IMG/VR virus record: IMGVR_UViG_3300037502_003244
Location: 1 to 26,159 of that record
DNA: 26,159 nucleotides
Reading direction: 5' to 3' (one strand)
Source of the DNA: a virus
Positions 19,601 to 25,958 of this stretch are shown in pieces. The first letter of the stretch is position 1. Each line of letters begins with the position of its first letter. The position numbers and the translations under genes are program-made. The notes under the pieces were generated by a model. It saw only the letters and a program-made list of their open reading frames with translations. It ran no database searches and was not told where the DNA came from.

Positions 19601-21691
19601 TTTTAGTTTTGGATCAATCCCTGGAGTCTCTATAGGACTATCTGGGACGCTTGGGATGTTTTTCTCAAGTTCAGCCCGTCGCCTTGCTGCATAAGCCTCT
19701 ACCTGTTGATCCATTTCCAAAGGTTGAGAACCCTTCACTTTATCTACACCACTACCCAAAACGTCTTTCAACCCTGAGTAATACTTCTGGGTAGTTTCTG
19801 CTAATTTCTTAATAGCTTCTTTCTGTCCTGTAAATTTCTCGGTAATTTCTTCTATTTTCTTCCCAATCGTTGTACTTCTAATTGTTTCAGCGAAACCAAG
19901 AAATCCAGATTTAGCCCCTTTAATTGCTTCTGTTTTTCCTACTATTGCTAACTTATGGCTTTGATCTATCCCGATCATCTGTTTGATAACCGATCTATAG
20001 CCCTTTTTCTGTATAATTAATTCTTTAATAATTCCGATCTGTTTTCCGAGTTGACCGGACAATGCTAAACTAATAACTCTTAATAATGCCAGATTAGTAA
20101 TAACCGGAACGATAGCACCAACCAACTGTTTAAACGCTATCCCTGCGGAATTAACTTGAATTTTAAATAATAAATAAGAAGCAATCGCTTTCTTTACGGG
20201 GTCGGGAATATTGGCAATAAATTTACTTAATTTTTCTAAATAAGCAAGTCCGGGTTCAAATACGGGGGCGAGGGATTCTCCTAACTGAATGATAGTTTCT
20301 TCAAATCGGTTGGCTATCTTTTGAAACCTAGAAATCCTGTCATCTGTAGCAGTTTTAGCAACTTCATCTAAACTCTGAGCATTGGCATTAGCTTTGATTG
20401 CTGCGGTGACATTCTTGTAATCCTGTCCTTTGTTGGAACTTAACCCTAAAGCAGTCCGATAAGCTAAAGTGTCGGGAAGAATTTGAGCTAATTTAGTTTG
20501 ATCTCCCCCTGTTGCCTCAAAAACATCTTGAATTGATTTTGCTAACCCTTTCTCCTGAACTTCTCTAATATCAAATCGAATTCTTTTCCCTTCTGAATCT
20601 CGAAGTTTAGCCAGTTCTTTCGCTGCTTCGGGTGTCTTATCAATAATACTTCTAGCTAACGCCTGAATCCCCGTTAACGCCACGGGTGTAGATGTACCCT
20701 GAGCCGTTAAAACAGCAGTGGCAGCAGCTAAATCCTCAATACTAATTCCTGCGGTTTTGGCAACCTGAGATGCTTGTCCAAAGGTTTGGGATAATTCTTG
20801 AATTGTGGTAATCCCGTTTTCTACCGTACCGTTTAAGATTGCACTGACACGAGTAGCTTGAGATGCTTCTAATCCATAGGCTCGGAGGGTTTTTGTCAAC
20901 AACTGAAGGGTAGCAGTAGGATCAACGGCTTGACCACCAGCACCCGCAATTCCGATTAATTTTAGACCGGGTTCTAGTACCTGTTGAGATGATTTCTCAG
21001 AGGTAAACCCCCCAGATAGAACTTCATATTGTCCTAATAATGCTTCTGTTGTTGTAATTGAATTATCTAATTTATCTCTTAGTAACGATTGAATTTGTTT
21101 TCTGTTTTTATTTAAGTCTGTAGCCGTTGCTCGTTTAGCCGTACCCGCTTCTGTAAACTCAGTGGAGGATCTAAGGATAGTCCCAACCCTTGCGGACGCA
21201 CTCTCAACAGCGTTTAATTTGGCAACAGCTACCTGAGCAAAACTTTCTACTGCTACCTGACTCCCTGATATGGCATCCCTCAACGTCATAAACCCCTGAA
21301 TGGAGTCAGTGCTTACCCCTGAACGTTGCATCTGTTCTAATGTCTCAGGAATGCGTTTTAAAGATACATAGGCATCACTCGCACCCTTAGCTAAAAGTGT
21401 AAATTGTTGAGCATAAAAAGCAATATTAGAAGCCTTGCCGATAATAGTAGAAAGCTCAGTATTTAAACTGATAACTTTCCGCATATTTCTGGCAAAATCA
21501 TCGGCATTCTTAGCCCCAATAACAAGGGCAGAGGTGGAGGATCTTAACCCTTTTTCAAGCAACGGCAAAGCCAACCCAGTTCCGGTTAAGCCGACCTGCA
21601 TATAGGTTAACTGTGTTGAGATATTCCCAACACCTTTAGCAAAACCATCATCAATTAAGCCTAACTTTAAACTAGCGGTTGCGTCTGCCAT
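13670..21691 (-). CDS. Tape measure protein (TP901 type), 2673 aa
   Basis: Sets tail length and is held in the tail tube until DNA ejection. The N-terminal third carries a PhageMin_Tail/TP901 core at about residues 180-380 (LRAYGLEASQATRVSAILNG, GITTIQELSQTFGQASQVAK, GISIEDLAAATAVLTAQGTS). Hydrophobic segments lie at about 490-560 (IPDPVKKAIASYLLFKIQV, LVGAIVPVITNLALLRVISL) and 1405-1440 (LTALGPIVPLGLAIGAAFVF), as usual for tape measures. Between them are two tandem ~195-aa repeats (about 775-1170). Residues about 1640-2460 are almost continuous Q/E/K/L coiled coil. Near the C-terminus a 32-aa unit with DYGKAPEVQGLNVPSD is present twice. The ATG has CAGGAGAA 7 nt upstream, inside the end of the preceding gene, 4 bp away. 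At about 0.15 nm per residue the tail would be near 400 nm. Virion morphotype is inferred, not seen. Confidence 0.93.
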   Translation of the reverse strand: MADATASLKLGLIDDGFAKGVGNISTQLTYMQVGLTGTGLALPLLEKGLRSSTSALVIGAKNADDFARNMRKVISLNTELSTIIGKASNIAFYAQQFTLLAKGASDAYVSLKRIPETLEQMQRSGVSTDSIQGFMTLRDAISGSQVAVESFAQVAVAKLNAVESASARVGTILRSSTEFTEAGTAKRATATDLNKNRKQIQSLLRDKLDNSITTTEALLGQYEVLSGGFTSEKSSQQVLEPGLKLIGIAGAGGQAVDPTATLQLLTKTLRAYGLEASQATRVSAILNGTVENGITTIQELSQTFGQASQVAKTAGISIEDLAAATAVLTAQGTSTPVALTGIQALARSIIDKTPEAAKELAKLRDSEGKRIRFDIREVQEKGLAKSIQDVFEATGGDQTKLAQILPDTLAYRTALGLSSNKGQDYKNVTAAIKANANAQSLDEVAKTATDDRISRFQKIANRFEETIIQLGESLAPVFEPGLAYLEKLSKFIANIPDPVKKAIASYLLFKIQVNSAGIAFKQLVGAIVPVITNLALLRVISLALSGQLGKQIGIIKELIIQKKGYRSVIKQMIGIDQSHKLAIVGKTEAIKGAKSGFLGFAETIRSTTIGKKIEEITEKFTGQKEAIKKLAETTQKYYSGLKDVLGSGVDKVKGSQPLEMDQQVEAYAARRRAELEKNIPSVPDSPIETPGIDPKLKRAELEKKLRDSLNKPSAPDTFKRIPEVDIEVQKEERQWELLTELDRRREARKKKIQERETKGGQLAVLGNKTSALARTKEFYESQSLVGDSIKKTGLLQSVTLGIGSTFALVGDRIGKTVTGIRGRILELSKTIKSINLTKGFENLNSVFNSQKEILLGLIQRLKLYILTLKDKTVEGFKNFWQNAQDRGKAQSVQPEVVGQIEKIQQNSKIAKSKYLDNLKSATGDVTIKSLPTSSEITRVQKTFKGREEEYFNNLKSAAVDDFSLSQQKQARALLGSGEAASQASSRFGFLQSTINKVTASFTALGDKAKLAFVGLQSGLIKFAGIFSNLNIGNKLSKGFEGITAVFGKQKELFNDLNKQTKNYIGNLKDLIANKIPGFKKAQQSQTIVQQKNIFDLARGRQTASPIDLENLRSANADGVNRRLGSSSEIVRSRRSFAEQQKDYFSNLRSANVDDFTLIEKAQAKFLTASTRTTTAVSNQFKTLKQIISVNTFTSIFGILKTGFGQVSESLQGLPSKIKSFQASISNAGFYSLEILTKKSKQTFESLKDLPRQLVTSVSSQTSEFKKALDGFFGSVGAAVESAGVKAEKGFQSLIGLPGQLPDRVNQQEGSGIPRPVPLVPLVPVGTFGDFMASNPEVDDPRKPTRDELRERARRRGGASIGDARRAAEARRLSGINERLTVWQAIGYVGEKTGKALYAGAKEGFELITELAGAALTALGPIVPLGLAIGAAFVFAGKEIAHIFGFGTANAISKGIDETTKALKALEKESGKDGALLAFKANLVALSESNTGNADALDPLKNKLNELKEAGNLTSGQFTAMSKAMRKVGEDGKITAQELSILQNQIEAFRAGAPGEIEKGIGDRIGEFFSLETIGKVTNFIGNLNAAVITTLYNPQKGITTVAEANANREGDRLIKMLSELRKKILNPVGDRIKETVEQNKQLTEGIFLTKEAQDLAAKGSQIQGVALERENKLTNDLIKENEILISGYQSQQKERQKLLDETTDTGLKQQLNDQFDAAQSQIDNLQKRTEALKQAREQITKYYNETLPVLQQAVVASSVNPLEGNNALDDAFSVFKEKYIDEGKVFLKDVQQQRTEGQAVLDQILQNYDRNLLKSRDVANKVKSVLDESFITLTKDGRQIKGSIFDIDTQKNLISQIAQFNSQATAERISQIELESSATVTAGQLRRASEEDVIKRTSGLQQEKLGLQKKQLESELELRLQYGIKVIDLENQLKQINLEIAQAEFNAREKLIQKQLEQKLQALNTEKTLISAQVAERGLSEEDAQAKVADLQIKEFKLRANELKRQLNQFKANGVKNVELENEYAQTRNQIREAEAKEKNRLKDLDFETQRKQLENENQRADLRKQALESEYDLLQKQAQLTENITSSRNQLADTESRYVQSQLQNQAKLTRDPLKQAEIELRIIKEREVDLVRTQKAELESLATRQKLADLDLKRQVFQIQSQKLEAESQAQILKFELERATRQKRSPEEIEAIKLQIQGNKQRTESLTQQLNLTGQQINQQGEINKNEQKRVRLTQQIESENAKIEKKLAKQKLIQEQIDKATKPFVLSQQQIQQGYDKQTAALEKQNTIFSFQKQLIEAKQRAISDRLGIVTSELGLASQLIVNDKQRQVLAQATATIKLKALDQQQKAEREVLLLNQQQAKVQQQIDAIKLKGQQAQNKAEVAQAQADLAKLEASGATPEEIVAGQMNLEAKLMAGQGLALQASLLPLQSQLLDFSQQQEIMSLDQKQKLDRMQAKSELANTLPEGRQKAQLKQSIINEALSDVFGKKVTDWNYTSVLDQIQRGNQADLNKLITGKDRRVMPRNMGYVYTDYGKAPEVQGLNVPSDHEDRTSMRQRSGSVYIDYGKAPEVQGLNVPSDRFDEILKKIQSLSDPISPDLRMGTPSAPSLSIGQTEYTRFQQYAQNVENNVKMEVGGIKITVTSPGDVGKDLEQEMLNTFDRIMVEAKRRM
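13945..14098 (-). repeat. 96-nt in-frame tandem duplication in tape measure gene
   Basis: 58-nt core copies at 13945-14002 and 14041-14098 differ at five positions; the offset is 96 nt (32 codons) and the flanks retain weaker matches such as TTCGATCCT in both units. Both copies encode VY-x-DYGKAPEVQGLNVPSD, so the reading frame is preserved. Confidence 0.9.
18190..19365 (-). repeat. Two diverged ~195-aa repeats inside the tape measure protein
   Basis: The units (about 18770-19365 and 18190-18770) each hold, in order, LQS...F-x-LGD, a (T/S)KGFE...VF-x-(S/K)QKE segment, and a pair of NL(K/R)SA motifs around an SSEI-(T/V)-R core, for example DNLKSATGD...NNLKSAAVDDF and ENLRSANAD...SNLRSANVDDF. 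DNA identity is low, so the duplication is old. Confidence 0.7.
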
Positions 21692-21695
21692 TGCT

Positions 21696-22157
21696 TTATT
21701 CTCCTGATACCCAATTAACTAAATAATTGGCAATCTTTTCTAATAAGATCGGATGCCAAAATATAAACGGTCTATCACGTTGCAATCGAGATGCTTTGGT
21801 TAATGCCGTCCCGAAAACAATCTCGGATTCTGTGGCATTAAATACCTCGTAGGGATGACCCTCGACTGTTAATGATTGCTGAAGTTCCCCTGTATCTCTA
21901 AGAATTTGACCGCCATAACGTCTAGGGTTTTGGACTAGATAAGATTCCGAAAGTGATCGCCATTGAACACCACCCAATACCTCACCTCCAGTTTCAACAG
22001 AGGGGGCATTAGCAAAACGGGTGTCCACATCTTCTTGCATCATCAAACGAATAGCAGGGGCGGCGGCTCGAATATCCTCAGCTTTTAATTTAAACCCTGC
22101 AATTCGTTTAATTTCTTTGTTGATTTCTGATGAATCAATGCTAAGTTTAATCCCCAT
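21696..22157 (-). CDS. Phage virion morphogenesis protein (Mu gpG / P2 gpS type)
   Basis: 153 aa from the ATG at 22157 (MGIKLSIDSS), which has GGGGGAAA just upstream; longer starts at 22175 or 22226 only add sequence from another frame. The pattern VQWRSLSESYLVQNPRRYGG followed by ILRDTGELQQSLTVE is the signature W-x-LS...R...LRDTG-L-x-S of the Phage_tail_S / virion morphogenesis family, tail-completion proteins that act at the head-tail interface. FGTALTKASRLQRDRPF...W is the usual C-terminal part. It overlaps the T-like frame by 11 bp and is 4 bp from the tape measure start. In most phages this gene lies with head-completion genes upstream of the tube gene; here it is between chaperone and tape measure. 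Confidence 0.75.
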   Translation of the reverse strand: MGIKLSIDSSEINKEIKRIAGFKLKAEDIRAAAPAIRLMMQEDVDTRFANAPSVETGGEVLGGVQWRSLSESYLVQNPRRYGGQILRDTGELQQSLTVEGHPYEVFNATESEIVFGTALTKASRLQRDRPFIFWHPILLEKIANYLVNWVSGE

Positions 22158-22518
22158 TTTCCCCCATGTTGGCATCTGGAAAAAATGAAGCCATAGACAG
22201 AATCCGTGGTATCTGTTCCCCTGCAATCGAGATCCTCAATTCCCGTTTTAGGAGATCAGCTTTTTGATCTTTCAAGGTTTCCTCGGCTTGACGTTTTGCT
22301 CTGTCTTCATCGCTCATTCTATGCTCAACAGTTTGGAATAACAAACACTCAAGAAACTCCGCAGGGTATTCATTAGAAAGTGCGATCGCTCCTTGAGGTT
22401 CGTAGGCTTCAATCAATTGAGCAAGAAGGTCTACTTCGTAGTTTCCACTGCCTCTAATTCTGCGAGTTCCTGTTCCCGTATCTTCTGCCGTTCCCTCTCC
22501 TTGTCCACTAGGATTTGC
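22147..22518 (-). CDS. Tail assembly chaperone T-part, expressed by -1 frameshift
   Basis: This frame has no good independent start (only a TTG at 22416) but is open well upstream, through the slippery heptamer at 22518-22524. After a -1 shift it adds 123 residues to the first 143 residues of the upstream protein, giving a fusion of about 266 aa. The first ~28 residues form a Gly/Thr-rich linker (ANPSGQGEGTAEDTGTGT), then a helical domain follows (YEVDLLAQLIEAYEPQGAIA, DEDRAKRQAEETLKDQKADL). This is the layout of lambda gpG-T and relatives: two overlapping frames directly between tube and tape measure genes. The fusion binds the tape measure during tail assembly and is absent from the virion. 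That the linker is reasonable sequence supports real translation. It overlaps the next gene by 11 bp. Confidence 0.78.
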   Translation of the reverse strand, partial: ANPSGQGEGTAEDTGTGTRRIRGSGNYEVDLLAQLIEAYEPQGAIALSNEYPAEFLECLLFQTVEHRMSDEDRAKRQAEETLKDQKADLLKRELRISIAGEQIPRILSMASFFPDANMGENGD

Positions 22519-22946
22519 AAAAAATTGAGATTGTGCAGATCCGCTATTACTCCAGGCTCGATTAAAGTGGCTTCGCCTTTAGCGTCAACATCTCGATTCC
22601 CTGCCTCATCATAGGATGTGGTAACAAATAGTCGGGTAATTTGGGGCCAGTCATCAGCATCGACTAAAGCCTGAAAATCAATCGGACGGGTTTGACCGAC
22701 AACAGGAATTAATGTTGACAATTGTTGGCATAGGGGGATAAAGGTTTCATCGCAAAACAAGTCACCGATAGATCCCCCAATCTCGACATACAACTCAAGG
22801 ATTAACTTCTGAATTTCTGCAATTTTTCCCCATTTAACAAAGGGTGCAGCTGTGATTAATTCAGAGGTGATAAATTCCCCTGTTATCGGGTCATAATAAC
22901 TAACTGTTGCAGTCCGTCTCGGTTGTCTTTTTTTAATCTCAGTCAT
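22431..22946 (-). CDS. Tail assembly chaperone, G-like
   Basis: 171 aa from the ATG at 22946 (MTEIKKRQPRR), 4 nt after the tube gene stop. A GTG at 22961 would add five residues and overlap that gene by 11 nt; neither has a clear Shine-Dalgarno sequence. The protein is an N-terminal beta segment (ATVSYYDPITGEFITSELIT), then helices (KIAEIQKLILELYVEIGG) and a C-terminal helix dense in charge (DKERERQKIREQELAELEAV). I assign it by position between the major tail and tape measure genes and by the frameshift signal rather than by sequence family. In siphoviruses such proteins bind the tape measure and recruit tube subunits. Confidence 0.72.
   Translation of the reverse strand: MTEIKKRQPRRTATVSYYDPITGEFITSELITAAPFVKWGKIAEIQKLILELYVEIGGSIGDLFCDETFIPLCQQLSTLIPVVGQTRPIDFQALVDADDWPQITRLFVTTSYDEAGNRDVDAKGEATLIEPGVIADLHNLNFLQILVDKERERQKIREQELAELEAVETTK
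22518..22524 (-). other. Programmed -1 frameshift site (slippery heptamer)
   Basis: On the minus strand AAT TTT TTG: the heptamer T TTT TTG fits X XXY YYZ in the zero frame. Both frames are open around it: the zero frame continues 28 codons to TAG at 22431-22433, the -1 frame 123 codons to the stop at 22147. No obvious stimulatory stem-loop is visible just downstream. Confidence 0.75.
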
Positions 22947-22950
22947 ATTT

Positions 22951-23760
22951 TTAAGCTGCACAATATACGGTTTCTGCGGTGTCGATTAGTTTGAACGGGT
23001 CACACCAATCAAGGGGTTGGATGATTTGCATAGGGATTTGTAGCTGTTCAGAACTAGGATCAAATTGACCTTGAGACGGATCGATAATTACCTCTGGAAT
23101 ATAGATAATCATTACCCGTTTATCAGTCCCTACGACTAACCCAGAAAACTCATGGGCATTCAAAGGATCACCCATAGAATTGCCAGCGATTGACCGACTA
23201 ATTGAAAGGGTAACAAATGCTCCGTCCTCAACCAAGTTATCGGAAAATTTCAAAGCCCGATTAGCACCAACAGCAAAAGTATTAGCAGTTGTTCCCGAAA
23301 AACTAGCGAAGGGCTGCTGGGTTAAAGGAACCGATTTTTTAGCTCCGGCAATGTCGGTTTTCGAGCCGTAGGTCTCGGCATCGGCAACGATACCAAATCC
23401 CACCTGTCCAGTTGTTGCAGCCGCATAAGTGGCTGTCTTAGCCTGAACTTGGAAGGGTTGAGTAACGTCGTAAGTGCCGGATTCAAGTTGTTTTCCCATA
23501 GCAAAGGCAAGCATTTCAAAATTGAAACCTGAGTAGGTCAAAGTTGCTACGGGATCAGAACTTTGAATTAGAATATCGTCGGTAATGTTTTCCCCTAAGT
23601 TGTTGCGTCGGGTTGTTTTCCGAGTTTGGCGGTTAGGGTTAATGGCAATGTTGGATGGGGTTTTCCAGTTGTAAACGAGTCCGGTTTTTAAATCCCTTAG
23701 CGTTGCGTTGGTATTGGCAATAAACTGAAACGTTACCGCGTCACGTTGTGATTGAGCCAT
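22951..23760 (-). CDS. Probable major tail (tube) protein
   Basis: 269 aa, no membrane or catalytic motif. It is rich in beta-type segments with G, T, A and N (TLRDLKTGLVYNWKTPSNI, DPVATLTYSGFNFEMLAFAM, VQAKTATYAAATTGQVGFGI), with a charged RQTRKTTRRNN stretch near residue 45. It is immediately upstream of the frameshifted chaperone and downstream of the terminator candidate, the standard place for the tube protein. A TAGAGG lies 9 nt before the ATG at 23760; 4 nt separate it from the preceding stop. The family is not recognised by motif, so the call relies on gene order, length and composition. Confidence 0.68.
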   Translation of the reverse strand: MAQSQRDAVTFQFIANTNATLRDLKTGLVYNWKTPSNIAINPNRQTRKTTRRNNLGENITDDILIQSSDPVATLTYSGFNFEMLAFAMGKQLESGTYDVTQPFQVQAKTATYAAATTGQVGFGIVADAETYGSKTDIAGAKKSVPLTQQPFASFSGTTANTFAVGANRALKFSDNLVEDGAFVTLSISRSIAGNSMGDPLNAHEFSGLVVGTDKRVMIIYIPEVIIDPSQGQFDPSSEQLQIPMQIIQPLDWCDPFKLIDTAETVYCAA

Positions 23761-23764
23761 TGTT

Positions 23765-24211
23765 TTAAGCCTCTAAATAATCAATTCCAGTAAAACTAAA
23801 ACGCAAGAAAGCATAGACAGGTTGAGATAGTTCATTTACCATGATTCTATACTCGGATCTAAAGCCTCCTTGTGCTATGATTGGGGAACAGTTCTTAGAC
23901 TCTTTCCACTGAGTTAGAGCTTCGTTTAATTGCCAACTAACCCATCTCAAAATGCCCGGCAAAAGCTCCTGATCTGGGAATGATAGGCAATAGGAAATTA
24001 CAAAGCTGGTTTGGCTTTTCGGGTGTCCATACTCAAAGTTGTCAGATAACCGATAAACTTTGAGTAATGGAAACCGCGATAAGTCAGGATTGACGGCATC
24101 ATAACAAACTGTATCCCGACACGCGATCAGATTAGGGTCAATCTTTTTAAGTTCAGAATTTAACCACTCCTGCAAATATTTAGCTAATTTAAGACATATA
24201 GGATCAAGCAT
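23765..24211 (-). CDS. Putative tail terminator protein
   Basis: 148-aa protein resembling small phage tail-terminator / head-tail joining proteins in length and layout: N-terminal helix (KLAKYLQEWLNSELKKI), then FPLLKVYRLSDNFEYG and a strand QTSFVISYCLSF, a helix (LRWVSWQLNEALTQWK), and a closing strand pair (FRSEYRIMVNEL, VYAFLRFSFTGIDY). Terminators cap the tail tube once the tape measure length is reached and later join tail to head. Order (terminator, tube, chaperone, tape measure) agrees. The ATG overlaps the ParB-domain gene by 8 nt and has AAGGGGGA upstream. Assignment is by position and general pattern. Confidence 0.6.
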   Translation of the reverse strand: MLDPICLKLAKYLQEWLNSELKKIDPNLIACRDTVCYDAVNPDLSRFPLLKVYRLSDNFEYGHPKSQTSFVISYCLSFPDQELLPGILRWVSWQLNEALTQWKESKNCSPIIAQGGFRSEYRIMVNELSQPVYAFLRFSFTGIDYLEA

Positions 24212-25943
24212 ATCGAGTCCCCCTTCTTTTCAGTCTAGGGGTTTGCTTTGTTTTTCGGTGTCTTAAAGGTTTGGAGGCATCACAACAGCATCCGGGTTTT
24301 GCAAATTGAGCGAGTTTAAGCCTAGCTGATGCCCTGAATAACTCTAAGTTACCCGCTTTTTTCGCCTTTTCAAATTGCTCTCGCTTAGCTTTTTGGATGC
24401 GTTCTTCTTCTCTGTCAATTTCTGATAATCCCTCACTTCGTTTAGGACTTGCTCCTTTTCCGAAGCGGTAAGTTTTTTGTAATTCATCTAATACCTGTTC
24501 GTAAGTTTCCTTAATAATTTTATCCTGCCCTCTTCGATTAAGCGACAATCTTTCGGCAGCCGCATTGAGATAGTCAGAGACTTTACCTGTTAGCATTTTC
24601 TCTTGATCAAATGCTCCTAAAGCTCTTTCTGCCGTTTCCGCTATCTCATTGGATTCGTCAATGTTGATCTTATTGCCAGCCCTCTCTAAATCCTGAGCAG
24701 CTTTTGATTTGCCAACGGTAGAGAATAGCCGTTTATCTCTGGATAGTTGCCGTTTAATAGCTGATTGAATTTGGGCTTTTTCAACAGCTAAGGATCGGGT
24801 TTCGGGTGTGAATCCTAATAAGTCTAATAAACCCCCTTGAGACTCGGTTTTTGTTGGGGTATTTTTAATCATATCCCCTAGTTCTTCTATGGTGTCATTG
24901 TTGATTTTCTTCCCTCGTTTTTCTTCCTTCTCAACTAAGTCTAAAAGGTCTTGCTGTTGACGGTGATCCTTGATTTTAGCCCCAATTACCACAGCCCTCT
25001 GTTCGGGGATTTGACCCTGTACAACACGGTTAAATAATGAATCACTTAGACTTGCTAATGCCAGCCCGTCCTCAGCTATACGCTCCCGCATTGGTACGCC
25101 TTTTTTCTCTAATTCCTGTTTAGTTACACCGGAATCTCTAAAGAATTTAGCCGCGTCTTGGGCGTTACCTCGACCTTCAGCAATGTTAGTTAATGCACCA
25201 ATAGCACGGGCTTCCTGGGGTGTTTTAGCGTCAATTAGCTTAACCGTAACAGAGGGAGCATTTAGCTTTTTAGCTAGTGCTAATCGGTTATGACCATTGA
25301 CAACGTTGACATCTCCATTTCGGGGGTCACGCCATACCTGTAAAATTCCTCCTAAGTTTGAATCCCATTTCTTGACACCGGATAAACTACCAACTTCACC
25401 GGATTTGGTTTGTTCACCGATGATTTTATATTGGAATCGTTTGGGGTCAACCTTGATTTTATTCGGGTCAGCTTCGGCAATACCAGAAGGGAGGATGGCT
25501 TTAGCTCCCATAGTTTTAGCCGCACTATTTAACTCCTTAGCACGGCGTTTATTCTCTACTTTTCCCTGTAATCTATTAACATCCTGAACTAAACCCTGTT
25601 CTGTTTCGTTTAGTTCACCCCCTGCTTTTGACTTTTTGAAAGCCTCTTTTCTAGCTTGAACATAATCTTTAAACTTTAGAGGTTTATCGAGTTTGTTTCC
25701 TGTTTTTGGATGGGTATAACAGTTTTTAGAACTGGGAATAAATACACCTTTATTACCGCAAGGATAGGATGCAAAGTTAGCTATTTTGGTTTTACGTCGT
25801 CTTAATGTACTGTTTCCAAAGTCAATCATTCTACCAGTCCTCTCCTCACTCCGTGCGAATTGTGTCATGCGAGGATAGAACTTTTCCATCCAGTTCGGGA
25901 TGTATTTAACAAGACTCGGAAACAAAGTTGGAAAGTCAATCAT
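24204..25943 (-). CDS. ParB-nuclease-domain protein in structural operon (polyvalent-type)
   Basis: 579 aa. An N-terminal region has a PCGNKGVFIPSSKNC motif (Cys 62 and 75) of a kind I associate with phage head-linked proteins. A ParB/Srx-like domain spans about residues 155-270, with NKIKVDP, WRDPRNGDVNVVNGHNRLAL (NGHNR at 216-220) and LTNIAEGRGNAQDAAKFFRD, the last typical of ParB-like domains in large phage polyvalent proteins. The remainder is helical and charged, ending with a CCC cluster (about 552-554) and a very basic tail (RHRKTKQTPRLKRRGTRYA). Its place between virion genes suggests it is packaged and may enter the cell with DNA, but that is inference. The ATG at 25943 has GAGGA 4-8 nt upstream, but this site is in an inverted repeat; ATGs at 25868 and 25829 are in-frame alternatives, the latter also with GAGGAGAGG. 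Confidence 0.75.
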   Translation of the reverse strand: MIDFPTLFPSLVKYIPNWMEKFYPRMTQFARSEERTGRMIDFGNSTLRRRKTKIANFASYPCGNKGVFIPSSKNCYTHPKTGNKLDKPLKFKDYVQARKEAFKKSKAGGELNETEQGLVQDVNRLQGKVENKRRAKELNSAAKTMGAKAILPSGIAEADPNKIKVDPKRFQYKIIGEQTKSGEVGSLSGVKKWDSNLGGILQVWRDPRNGDVNVVNGHNRLALAKKLNAPSVTVKLIDAKTPQEARAIGALTNIAEGRGNAQDAAKFFRDSGVTKQELEKKGVPMRERIAEDGLALASLSDSLFNRVVQGQIPEQRAVVIGAKIKDHRQQQDLLDLVEKEEKRGKKINNDTIEELGDMIKNTPTKTESQGGLLDLLGFTPETRSLAVEKAQIQSAIKRQLSRDKRLFSTVGKSKAAQDLERAGNKINIDESNEIAETAERALGAFDQEKMLTGKVSDYLNAAAERLSLNRRGQDKIIKETYEQVLDELQKTYRFGKGASPKRSEGLSEIDREEERIQKAKREQFEKAKKAGNLELFRASARLKLAQFAKPGCCCDASKPLRHRKTKQTPRLKRRGTRYA

Positions 25944-25947
25944 TCTA
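25818..25947 (-). repeat. 16-bp in-frame direct repeat around two possible starts
   Basis: AAAGTCAATCATTCTA occurs at 25818-25833 and 25932-25947, offset 114 nt (38 codons). Each copy contains, on the minus strand, an ATG followed by codons for I-D-F, so the gene appears to start twice (MIDFPTL and MIDFGNS). Both are preceded by purine-rich ribosome-binding-site-like sequence. Confidence 0.85.
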
Positions 25948-25955
25948 TCCTCGCA
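25868..25955 (-). promoter_or_regulatory. Inverted repeat covering the RBS of the ParB-domain gene
   Basis: Perfect 13-bp inverted repeat TGCGAGGATAGAA (25868-25880) / TTCTATCCTCGCA (25943-25955), 62-nt spacer. In the minus-strand mRNA the 5' arm contains the GAGGA ribosome binding site and ends with the A of the first ATG; the 3' arm is codons 22-25 (F-Y-P-R) plus the A of the ATG at 25868. Pairing would block the first start. Confidence 0.5.
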
Positions 25956-25958
25956 CCT

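Noticed and set aside
22158-22226. Longer start at 22226 for the virion morphogenesis gene
   Set aside because: It overlaps the chaperone T-frame by 80 nt; ATG at 22157 has a strong purine-rich site and a normal N-terminus.
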